DNA of 64,000 nt from Erwinia rhapontici. GTDB taxonomy: Bacteria > Pseudomonadota > Gammaproteobacteria > Enterobacterales > Enterobacteriaceae. The translations under genes and the position numbers were made by a program. Below, one piece after another: positions 57,453-64,000 of this stretch; position 1 is the first letter of the stretch; each line of letters starts with the position of its first letter. The notes below the pieces were generated by a model. That model was not told where the DNA came from and did no database searches. It was given only the letters and a program-made list of their open reading frames with translations. The stretch is taken from positions 124,001 to 188,000 of the forward strand of contig NZ_VRKO01000018.1 in NCBI RefSeq assembly GCF_012271765.1, given 5' to 3'.

Positions 57453-57500
57453 GACAGAAACGTTGTTGTAAGACATAAAAATTGTTGTAAGGCAGATAAA
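57444..57500 (+). repeat. Three tandem 19-bp repeats covering the nucleotidase stop codon
   Basis: Units TTGTTGTAAGACAGAAACG, TTGTTGTAAGACATAAAAA and TTGTTGTAAGGCAGATAAA follow each other without gaps. Unit 1 contains the last leucine codons and the TAA of the nucleotidase gene, so the array looks like duplication of the gene end by slippage. Confidence 0.85.
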
Positions 57501-57525
57501 ATCAGGGCGCAACACCGTTGCGCCC
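57498..57525 (-). terminator. Terminator of hutI-hutG
   Basis: An 8-bp stem GGGCGCAA/TTGCGCCC with a 5-base loop; on the minus strand TGATTTTAT follows. It is 6 bases after the hutG stop and convergent with the nucleotidase gene. Confidence 0.7.
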
Positions 57526-57531
57526 GAAAGA

Positions 57532-58323
57532 TCAACGCGATTTTCCGTAGTGCAGCAGCGTCTCGATCAGCTGCTTAAGCAGCGGCTGAAGCCTGCTGGC
57601 TTTATCTTCTCTCCAGCCAAAGGGCGGCTGCTCATCCATATAATGACACTGCGCCAGTTCCAGCTGCACCGCATGCTGGTTCTCCTGCGGTTTACCGTAA
57701 GCGCGGGTAATATAGCCGCCTTTAAAGCGCCCATTCAGCACCCAGCTAAATTGAGACTGGGCATCACAGCAGGCAGCGAGCTGTTGCGCCAGTTCCGGGT
57801 GGCAACTGGCACCATCGTTGGTTCCCAGATTCAAATCCGGTAATTTGCCATCAAATAAACGTGGGATAACTGACGCTATCGAATGGGCGTCAAATAACAG
57901 CGCATAACCAAATTGATGCCTGATCCGCGCCAGCTCCTGCTCGATTTTGTCATGATATGGCTGCCAGATATGCTGCAGATAACCTTCACGCTGTGCCGGT
58001 ATCGGTGTTTTTCCCGGGGCAAACGTTGGAGAGCCGTCAAACAGGGTTTCCGGATAAAGCCCGGTGGTCGCCGTGGTGTACAGTGCCTGGTTATCCGGCG
58101 GACGATTGAGGTCGATAACAAAGCGTGAATAGTTGCCCACCAGCACGCTGACGCCCATTGCCCGGGCAAAGTCGTACAGTTGAGGGATATGCCAGTCGGT
58201 ATCGGGCAGCCCGCGTGCGGCATCACTTAAGCCGGATTCCACTTCAGGCGTGAGCTGCGTGCCCGCATGGGGAATACTGAGCAGCAGCGGAAGCGTACCG
58301 GCGCTGAATTGATAAGCGTTCAT
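57532..58323 (-). CDS. hutG: N-formylglutamate deformylase HutG
   Basis: 263 residues of the N-formylglutamate amidohydrolase family, with [27 protein letters not shown] and [16 protein letters not shown] as landmarks. It hydrolyses formylglutamate to glutamate and formate, the last step of the five-enzyme histidine pathway. This is not the arginase-like HutG of Klebsiella/Salmonella, which acts on formiminoglutamate. It overlaps hutI by 4 bases. Confidence 0.93.
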   Translation of the reverse strand: MNAYQFSAGTLPLLLSIPHAGTQLTPEVESGLSDAARGLPDTDWHIPQLYDFARAMGVSVLVGNYSRFVIDLNRPPDNQALYTTATTGLYPETLFDGSPTFAPGKTPIPAQREGYLQHIWQPYHDKIEQELARIRHQFGYALLFDAHSIASVIPRLFDGKLPDLNLGTNDGASCHPELAQQLAACCDAQSQFSWVLNGRFKGGYITRAYGKPQENQHAVQLELAQCHYMDEQPPFGWREDKASRLQPLLKQLIETLLHYGKSR

Positions 58324-59537
58324 CGTTCTTCTCCACGAAAGATGACCCGGCAGGGTAACTGCCCGCCAAGCCAGTAAACCAGTTCAGCCGGGCGCGCCAG
58401 CGGCCAGTGGACGAAATCGGCCAACTTACCCACCTCCAGCGAACCCAGTCGATCGGCCAGACCCAATGCACGCGCACCGTTCAGCGTCACTCCTGCCAGC
58501 GCCTCTTCCGGCGTCATACCAAACAGCGTGCAGCCCATATTCAGCATCAGACGCAGTGACAAAGCCGGGGACGTTCCCGGATTGGCGTCGCTGGCCAGCG
58601 CCATCGGCACCTGATAACGGCGGAACAACTCAACAGGCGGGCGCTGTGTTTCACGCAACAGATAAAAAGCACCGGGCAGCAGTACGGCAACGGTGCCATG
58701 TTGCGCCATCGCAGCAACGTCAGTTTCAGTGGCATATTCCACATGGTCCGCCGACAGCGCATTAAATTCTGCCGCAAGCGCACTGCCACCCAGCGGTGAC
58801 AGCTGTTCTGCGTGCAGCTTCACTGGCAATCCGAGCCGCTGCGCCGCGGTAAAGACCCGCCGTACCTGATCGGGGGAAAAGGCCAGGTGCTCGCAGAAGG
58901 CATCCACCGCATCGGCCAGACCTTCTGCCGCCACCTGAGGCAACAGCCGATCACAAATGACGTCAACCCAGGCATCGGGCTGCTGCTGATACTCCGGCGG
59001 CACCGCATGTGCCGCCAGGCAGGTTGCCTGGATCTGTGCAGGTACCTGCTGCGCCAGTTGACGAATGGCCTGCAGCATCCGCAGCTCGCTGGCAATTTCC
59101 AGCCCGTAACCGGATTTAATCTCAACGGTGGTGACACCCTCGGCCAGCAAATGATCGAGGCGCTTGCGGGCACTGGCCACTAACTGCGCCTGGGAAGCGC
59201 TGCGGGTTGCGCGCACGGTAGACAAAATGCCCCCGCCCTGGGCCGCAATCTCGCTGTAACTGACCCCGTTCAGACGTTGTTCAAACTCATGGCTGCGATC
59301 GCCCCCAAACACCAGATGCGTATGACAGTCCACCAGACCGGGCGTGATGATCCCCCCGCCGAGATCGGTGCGCTGACTGGCCGCAATATGCGCACTGTGT
59401 GTATAAGGCCCCAGCCAGACAATCTCTTCCCCGCTGACGGCAATGGCGCCTTGCTCAATGATGCTGTAACGCCCATCCTGCATGGTGACAATATCGGCCC
59501 CATACCAAAGATGGTCGCAGCTGAGTTGCTGGTTCAT
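58320..59537 (-). CDS. hutI: Imidazolonepropionase HutI
   Basis: 405 residues from ATG 59537, preceded by GGGAGA. Amidohydrolase fold with metal ligands in [11 protein letters not shown], the substrate-loop [10 protein letters not shown] and the aspartate in [12 protein letters not shown]. It opens the imidazolone ring to give N-formiminoglutamate. It is divergent to hutF and shares with it a HutC-type operator. Confidence 0.95.
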   Translation of the reverse strand: MNQQLSCDHLWYGADIVTMQDGRYSIIEQGAIAVSGEEIVWLGPYTHSAHIAASQRTDLGGGIITPGLVDCHTHLVFGGDRSHEFEQRLNGVSYSEIAAQGGGILSTVRATRSASQAQLVASARKRLDHLLAEGVTTVEIKSGYGLEIASELRMLQAIRQLAQQVPAQIQATCLAAHAVPPEYQQQPDAWVDVICDRLLPQVAAEGLADAVDAFCEHLAFSPDQVRRVFTAAQRLGLPVKLHAEQLSPLGGSALAAEFNALSADHVEYATETDVAAMAQHGTVAVLLPGAFYLLRETQRPPVELFRRYQVPMALASDANPGTSPALSLRLMLNMGCTLFGMTPEEALAGVTLNGARALGLADRLGSLEVGKLADFVHWPLARPAELVYWLGGQLPCRVIFRGEER

Positions 59538-59585
59538 CCGCTCTCCCATGTTATGCACTTTACTGTTGAATCATAAGTATGTATA

Positions 59586-59595
59586 TGTATATACA
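59586..59595. promoter_or_regulatory. HutC-type operator between hutI and hutF
   Basis: TGTATATACA matches the TGTATAGACA word repeated in the hutC-hutH region, allowing one change. It lies 23 bases before hutF and about 48 bases before hutI, so one repressor site could govern both directions. The stretch GTATGTATATGTATATACAA (59577 on) extends the similarity. Confidence 0.65.
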
Positions 59596-59618
59596 ACCTC
59601 ATTGCACAGGAAGCAACC

Positions 59619-60974
59619 ATGACACGCTTTTTTGCGCCCCGCGCCCTGCTGGCCGATGGCTGGCAGCGCAATGTCCTGATTGATGTCGATGCACAGGGCA
59701 TGATCACCGCCACTGCTGCCAACAGCACGCCCGAGGGAGCACAGCGGCTTAATGGCGTCGTGCTGCCTGCGATGGCCAACCTGCACTCACACGCTTTCCA
59801 GCGGGCGATGGCCGGGCTGGCCGAAGTGGCGGGTGACCCGCAGGACAGCTTCTGGACCTGGCGCGACCTGATGTATCGCATGGTGCAGCGTCTGTCGCCG
59901 CAGCAGGTCGGTGCCATCGCCACACATCTGTATGTTGATATGCTGAAAGGCGGCTATACCCAGGTGGCCGAGTTCCACTATCTGCACCATCAGCCCGATG
60001 GCCAGCCCTATCCTGACGATGCGATGCTGCGCCAGTTGATGCACGCCGCCGACCGCAGCGGCATTGGTCAGACACTGTTACCCGTGTTGTACAGTTATGC
60101 CGGATTTGGCAGCCAGCCCGCACAGCCGGGGCAGAAACGGTTTATTCAGGATACCAACACCTATCTGGCTCAGCAGCAGCGCCTGCACCAGCTGATTGCC
60201 GGGCAGCCGTTGTACAACCAGGGGCTGTGCTTCCATTCTCTGCGTGCGGTGAACGAACAGCAGATGCGCGAGGTGTTGGAAAGCAGTCCCGCCGATCTTC
60301 CGGTGCATATTCATATTGCGGAGCAGGAAAAAGAAGTCAACGACTCGCTGGCCTGGAGCGGTGAACGCCCGGTGAGCTGGCTGCTGGATCGCTTTGCCGT
60401 GGATTCACGCTGGTGTCTGATTCACGCCACGCATCTGGACGAACAGGAGATCCGCCGCCTTGCCGCCAGCCAGGCCGTTGCCGGTCTGTGCCCGACCACC
60501 GAGGCTAATCTGGGGGACGGGATTTTCCCGGCCACCGACTACGTGGCTCAGGGCGGTCGCTGGGGGATTGGCTCTGACAGCCATGTTTCGCTGGATGTGG
60601 TGGAAGAGTTGCGCTGGCTGGAATATGCCCAGCGACTGCGCGACCGCCGCCGCAACCGTATTGTGACCGCGCAGGAACCGTCAGTGGGTGACGTGCTGTA
60701 TCAGCAAGCGCTGGCAGGTGGTGCTCAGGCATGCGGCGTGAAGATCGGCAGCCTGCAGCCCGGCTACCGCGCTGACTGGCTGGTGCTGGCCGGGGATGCC
60801 CTGCTGGACAGCACCCCGGATACCTCACTGCTGAACCGCTGGCTGTTTGCCGGCCACCGTAGCCAGATTCAGGATGTGTTTGTCGCCGGACAGCAGCGCA
60901 TCCGTGACGGACAGCATGCACAACAGACCGCAATTAATGCCGATCTGCGTGATGCCCTGGAGGCATTACAGTGA
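59619..60974 (+). CDS. hutF: Formimidoylglutamate deiminase HutF
   Basis: 451 residues of the amidohydrolase family. Metal ligands in NLHSHAFQRAMAG, HIHIAEQEKEV, LIHATHL and GIGSDSHVS are present. It deaminates N-formiminoglutamate to N-formylglutamate, which HutG then hydrolyses. The stop overlaps the hutD GTG by 4 bases (GTGA). Confidence 0.94.
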   Translation: MTRFFAPRALLADGWQRNVLIDVDAQGMITATAANSTPEGAQRLNGVVLPAMANLHSHAFQRAMAGLAEVAGDPQDSFWTWRDLMYRMVQRLSPQQVGAIATHLYVDMLKGGYTQVAEFHYLHHQPDGQPYPDDAMLRQLMHAADRSGIGQTLLPVLYSYAGFGSQPAQPGQKRFIQDTNTYLAQQQRLHQLIAGQPLYNQGLCFHSLRAVNEQQMREVLESSPADLPVHIHIAEQEKEVNDSLAWSGERPVSWLLDRFAVDSRWCLIHATHLDEQEIRRLAASQAVAGLCPTTEANLGDGIFPATDYVAQGGRWGIGSDSHVSLDVVEELRWLEYAQRLRDRRRNRIVTAQEPSVGDVLYQQALAGGAQACGVKIGSLQPGYRADWLVLAGDALLDSTPDTSLLNRWLFAGHRSQIQDVFVAGQQRIRDGQHAQQTAINADLRDALEALQ

Positions 60975-61528
60975 TCCATCTGTATGAGAGCAACCGCCTG
61001 CCCGCCAGCCGCTGGCGTAATGGCGGTGGTGAAACGCGGGAAATTGTCAGCTATCCACCCGGTGCAGCGGATTTTGACTGGCGCATTAGCATTGCCACCA
61101 TTGCCGCTGACGGTGATTTTTCACTGTTCCCCGGCATCGATCGCATTATTACGCTGCTCAGCGGGGATGTGGCGCTCTATCGTCATGACCAGCTTTATCA
61201 GCCGTTGAGCCTGCATCAGCCGTTCGCCTTTCGTGGCGAAGAAGCCATCAGCGCCCGGCTCTCCGGCAAAATCAGTACAGACTTTAATATCATGGCACGG
61301 CGCAGTGCTTTTCTGCCGGAGGCGGGGATTGCCACCACGCGCTTTGCACCTGCGGCGATTGAGGCGGGCGTGGTGTATGTGATTTCAGGTCAGTGGCAGC
61401 ATCAGCAAACGCTGCTAAAAGCGGGCCAGGGCGCATGGTGGGAGAACAATGCCGGGGCGTTTATCCCGGTGTCAGAAGATGCGCAGTTGCTCTGGGGCAC
61501 ACTTCACTTAAAACGTCCGAATAACTGA
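60971..61528 (+). CDS. hutD: HutD family protein
   Basis: 185 residues from a GTG start coupled to hutF. The conserved RWRNGGGETREIV near residue 13 and FSLFPGIDRIITLLSG identify the HutD cupin family. It is thought to limit hut activity or bind a pathway metabolite; its mechanism is not settled. The end overlaps the end of hutC, on the opposite strand, by 25 bases. Confidence 0.9.
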   Translation: MIHLYESNRLPASRWRNGGGETREIVSYPPGAADFDWRISIATIAADGDFSLFPGIDRIITLLSGDVALYRHDQLYQPLSLHQPFAFRGEEAISARLSGKISTDFNIMARRSAFLPEAGIATTRFAPAAIEAGVVYVISGQWQHQQTLLKAGQGAWWENNAGAFIPVSEDAQLLWGTLHLKRPNN

Positions 61529-62250
61529 TAGCGTGAACCAGGATAGAGCAGGCGCGCGTAAGTCACAATCTTGCCCTCGCTCCAGGTCTGGCGGCGGATC
61601 AACAGGCAGGGTTCCGTAGCCTCGATTGCCAGATGACGGCACTGCTGTGCATCCGGCAATACCGCTTCCACAATATGCTCACCTGCTGTCAGCGGTGCCA
61701 CATGCATCAGATAGGTATAAGGCGTCTGATGCTCATAGTCCTGTTGCAGATAATCCGGTGCCATTTGCGGATTCACCAGGCGATCTTCCAGCTGTACGGG
61801 TTGCTCGTTTTCGTAATGCACCATCAGCGAGTGGAACAGTGACTGACCGGTGGCTAATCCCAGAACAGCCGCTTGTTCCGGGTCGGCTTTACATTCGCGC
61901 AGCGTGAGGATTTTGCTGCTGTGCCGATGACCACGCTGGGCGATCTCTTCTGCGATATTGTGCACTTCCAGCATTGCCGTATAGCCCTTTACTTCGGCCA
62001 CAAAGGTGCCCACCCCCTGCATACGGATCAGATACCCTTCGCTGGTGAGTTCGCGCAGCGCGCGGTTGATGGTCATACGGCTGACGCCGAGTTCATTGAC
62101 CAGCTCGCTTTCTGACGGCACGCGCTGGTTGGCTTTCCACACCCCTTCACGGATCTGGCTGATAATCGCCTGCTTAACACGCAGGTAAATCGGAGCAGGC
62201 TGATCGCTCATGGCTGCGGAGAGTTGTGAAATGGCAGTCTGCACGACCAT
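61504..62250 (-). CDS. hutC: Histidine utilisation repressor HutC
   Basis: 248 residues from ATG 62250, chosen because AAGGAA lies 6 bases upstream; M14 (MSDQPAPIY) matches many family starts but has no ribosome-binding site. GntR-type winged helix at about 20-85 (VNELGVSRMTINRALRELTSEGYL) and a UTRA ligand domain that binds urocanate. It represses hut genes. A TGTATAGACA site 53 bases upstream suggests self-repression. Confidence 0.93.
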   Translation of the reverse strand: MVVQTAISQLSAAMSDQPAPIYLRVKQAIISQIREGVWKANQRVPSESELVNELGVSRMTINRALRELTSEGYLIRMQGVGTFVAEVKGYTAMLEVHNIAEEIAQRGHRHSSKILTLRECKADPEQAAVLGLATGQSLFHSLMVHYENEQPVQLEDRLVNPQMAPDYLQQDYEHQTPYTYLMHVAPLTAGEHIVEAVLPDAQQCRHLAIEATEPCLLIRRQTWSEGKIVTYARLLYPGSRYQLFGRFK

Positions 62251-62302
62251 AGCGGATTCCTTAATTATCTGATAACGGAAGTTTACGGGCTAAAACCTGA
62301 TA

Positions 62303-62312
62303 TGTATAGACA
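62303..62312. promoter_or_regulatory. HutC-type operator upstream of hutC
   Basis: TGTATAGACA, within the palindrome-like ATGTATAGACAT. It lies 52 bases before the hutC ATG on the other strand. Identical in sequence to the word at 62461. Confidence 0.65.
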
Positions 62313-62339
62313 TCCGGACCGCACCTGAATAAAGCATGA

Positions 62340-62356
62340 TGCCCTGATGCAGTGCA
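62340..62356 (+). promoter_or_regulatory. NtrC-like dyad upstream of the hutH sigma-54 promoter
   Basis: TGCCCTGATGCAGTGCA matches about 10 of 14 fixed positions of the NtrC dyad and lies about 120 bases before the predicted hutH start. The position fits an enhancer, but the match is moderate. Confidence 0.35.
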
Positions 62357-62441
62357 AACCCGAAAGCCTGCTGTGCGCGGGCTGCTGGAAAAATCCCCGG
62401 TTAAACACACATTTTCTCCGAAATCGTTTTTGTGACGCAGC

Positions 62442-62457
62442 TGGCACAACTCTTGCT
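62442..62457 (+). promoter_or_regulatory. Sigma-54 promoter of hutH
   Basis: TGGCACAACTCTTGCT agrees with the consensus TGGCACRNNNNTTGCW at every fixed position. Start expected near 62468, about 80 bases before hutH. Confidence 0.85.
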
Positions 62458-62460
62458 GGT

Positions 62461-62470
62461 TGTATAGACA
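62461..62470. promoter_or_regulatory. HutC-type operator on the hutH start site
   Basis: TGTATAGACA in the context GTTGTATAGACAAG, close to the known HutC palindrome CTTGTATGTACAAG. It begins 3 bases after the sigma-54 -12 element and covers the predicted start. Confidence 0.7.
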
Positions 62471-62530
62471 AGACTATACACATGTGTTTCACTCATTAAC
62501 GTCTTCCTAACAAAACACAGCAACCTTAGT

Positions 62531-62540
62531 TGTCTATACA
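62531..62540. promoter_or_regulatory. HutC-type operator next to the hutH ribosome-binding site
   Basis: TGTCTATACA is the reverse complement of TGTATAGACA. It directly precedes the AGGAG of hutH and lies about 65 bases into the predicted transcript, where bound HutC could act as a roadblock. Confidence 0.65.
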
Positions 62541-62550
62541 GGAGTATACC

Positions 62551-64000
62551 ATGTCACTGACTACGCATCATTGCCTGCTGACGCCGGGCAAGGTGGACCT
62601 GGCCACCCTTAAAAGGATCTATCGCGGGGGTGTCACACTGGCGCTGGACGAAACGTCACGCAGCCGTATTCAGCAGGCGAGTGCCACGGTGGCCGCGATC
62701 GTCAAAGAAGGCAAAGTGACCTACGGCATCAACACCGGTTTTGGCAAACTGGCGCAAACCACCATTCCAACGGAGCGCCTGGCCGAGCTGCAACGTAACC
62801 TTGTTCTGTCACACAGCGTCGGGCTGGGTGATCTGCTGCCAGATGATGTTGTGCGCGTGATTATGGCGACCAAAGTCATCAGTCTGGCACGCGGTCATTC
62901 AGGAATACGCATTGAACTTGTCGACGCACTGCTCGCCCTGTTTAACGCAGGCATCATGCCTTGCATCCCGGAGAAAGGCTCCGTTGGCGCCTCCGGCGAT
63001 TTGGCCCCGCTGGCACATCTGTCGCTGATGCTGCTGGGTGAAGGTGACGTCCGCGTACAGGGCAAACTGATACCTGCCACTGAAGGGCTGGCGATCGCCG
63101 GGCTGAAGCCCTTTGTGCTGGGACCCAAAGAGGGCCTGGCGCTACTCAACGGTACCCAGGTGTCGACGGCGCTGGCACTGCGCGGACTGTTCGAGGGGGA
63201 GAATGTGTTTGCCGCCGGGTTGGTGGCGGGCGCTCTGTCGCTGGAAGCCATTAAAGGCTCGATCAAACCTTTCGATCACCGTATTCATGAAGCGCGTGGT
63301 CAGCAGGGTCAGATTGACGTGGCCGCTGCGGTGTCAGCGCTTCTGGAAGGCAGTGAAATCCTCACTTCGCATGCCAACTGTGGCCGCGTGCAGGACCCCT
63401 ACTCCATTCGCTGTGTCCCACAGGTGATGGGCGCCTGCCTCGATAACCTCAATCATGCGGCGAAAGTGTTACAGATTGAAGCTAATGCCGCCTCCGATAA
63501 CCCGCTGGTGTTTACCGACACCGGCGAAGTGATTTCCGGCGGTAACTTCCACGCCGAGCCGGTGGCGTTTGCCGCCGATATCATCGCACTGGCCGTTGCC
63601 GAAATCGGTGCCATCTCTGAGCGTCGCCTGGCGCTGCTGCTGGATACCGGCCTTTCCGGTCTGCCGCCGTTCCTGGTGAACGATGGTGGGGTGAACTCCG
63701 GCTTTATGATCGCTCAGGTGACCGCCGCTGCGCTGGCCTCTGAAAACAAATCGCTGGCCCATCCGGGCAGCGTCGACAGCCTGCCCACCTCCGCAAACCA
63801 GGAAGATCACGTTTCCATGGCAACCTACGCCGCCCGTCGTCTGGGCGCGATGTGTTTTAACACCGCTGCCGTGGTCGGCATCGAAGCGATGGCCGCTGCG
63901 CAGGGTATTGATTTTATCCGCCCGCTGCACAGCTCCCCTCAGCTGGAAAACGTGCTCGCCGCCATCCGCGAACGCGTGCCTTACCTGGAAAAAGACCGCC
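62551..64000 (+). CDS. hutH: Histidine ammonia-lyase HutH (cut by window end)
   Basis: Open from ATG 62551 to the window edge: 483 codons of a protein that is usually about 510 residues. AGGAG precedes the ATG. The MIO cofactor is formed from A147-S148-G149 in [21 protein letters not shown] near residue 60 and the downstream SSDNP-type region [10 protein letters not shown] agree. It converts histidine to urocanate and ammonia. Urocanase (hutU) is not in the window and may follow hutH. Confidence 0.95.
   Translation, partial: MSLTTHHCLLTPGKVDLATLKRIYRGGVTLALDETSRSRIQQASATVAAIVKEGKVTYGINTGFGKLAQTTIPTERLAELQRNLVLSHSVGLGDLLPDDVVRVIMATKVISLARGHSGIRIELVDALLALFNAGIMPCIPEKGSVGASGDLAPLAHLSLMLLGEGDVRVQGKLIPATEGLAIAGLKPFVLGPKEGLALLNGTQVSTALALRGLFEGENVFAAGLVAGALSLEAIKGSIKPFDHRIHEARGQQGQIDVAAAVSALLEGSEILTSHANCGRVQDPYSIRCVPQVMGACLDNLNHAAKVLQIEANAASDNPLVFTDTGEVISGGNFHAEPVAFAADIIALAVAEIGAISERRLALLLDTGLSGLPPFLVNDGGVNSGFMIAQVTAAALASENKSLAHPGSVDSLPTSANQEDHVSMATYAARRLGAMCFNTAAVVGIEAMAAAQGIDFIRPLHSSPQLENVLAAIRERVPYLEKDR

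Overview
The window is a chromosomal segment of an Enterobacterales bacterium. Long blocks follow the gene order of the Escherichia coli 17-20 min region: artIQM-artJ, rlmC-ybjO, potFGHI, ybjN/rimK/nfsA/ybjC, grxA-ybjM-ybjL-rybB, ybjG, dacC, yliI, iaaA-gsiABCD, moeAB, ybiT, ybiR-mntR-mntS-opgE-ompX-rhtA-dps-glnHPQ-rlmF. The proteins are close to but clearly distinct from E. coli, and several blocks absent from E. coli at these sites interrupt the order. An Erwinia/Pantoea-type (Erwiniaceae) host is my inference. No rRNA, tRNA, prophage, insertion sequence or CRISPR was seen.

Layout: 1-2.7 kb is the arginine ABC transporter with a second binding protein. 2.9-4.5 kb holds rlmC and ybjO. 4.7-7.2 kb is an inserted operon of two half-size YjiH/YjiG-type membrane proteins and an M20 amidohydrolase behind a near-consensus sigma-54 promoter. 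7.3-11.7 kb is the putrescine importer potFGHI. 11.9-16.1 kb holds ybjN, an inserted YceI-like gene, rimK, nfsA, ybjC, grxA and ybjM. 16.4-18.3 kb holds ybjL followed by the sigma-E dependent small RNA RybB. 18.3-19.7 kb has two overlapping PAP2 phosphatase genes. 20-25 kb holds a CRP-site-preceded serine transporter, dacC, a HAD phosphatase and yliI. 25-26.6 kb has two convergent lipoprotein genes. 26.6-35.2 kb is the glutathione importer with isoaspartyl peptidase, and moeAB. 35.2-36.8 kb is a GGDEF diguanylate cyclase. 36.9-45 kb holds ybiT, a sugar porter, and an EmrAB-type efflux pump with its own outer-membrane factor. 45-55.4 kb covers ybiR to rlmF, including the small protein gene mntS and a perfect-palindrome MntR-type box. 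55.4-57.5 kb has a secreted protein of unknown function, a flavin reductase and a 5'-nucleotidase. 57.5-64 kb is the histidine utilisation cluster hutG-hutI / hutF-hutD / hutC / hutH, with hutH cut by the window end.

Nitrogen scavenging is a recurring theme. Systems for arginine, putrescine, serine, glutathione, glutamine and histidine lie together, and sigma-54-type promoter sequences stand in front of glnH, hutH, the yjiH-type operon and, more weakly, potF. The hut genes encode the five-step route through formylglutamate (HutF plus HutG). Several TGTATAKACA sequences in the hut control regions are probable HutC operators, one of them on the predicted hutH start site. A family of short palindromes built around GTAGGGGTC...GACCC is scattered between genes. 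I found no clearly new multi-gene system. The best candidates for new biology are the sigma-54/YjiH-YjiG/M20 operon, the control layout of hutH, and the paired PAP2 phosphatases.
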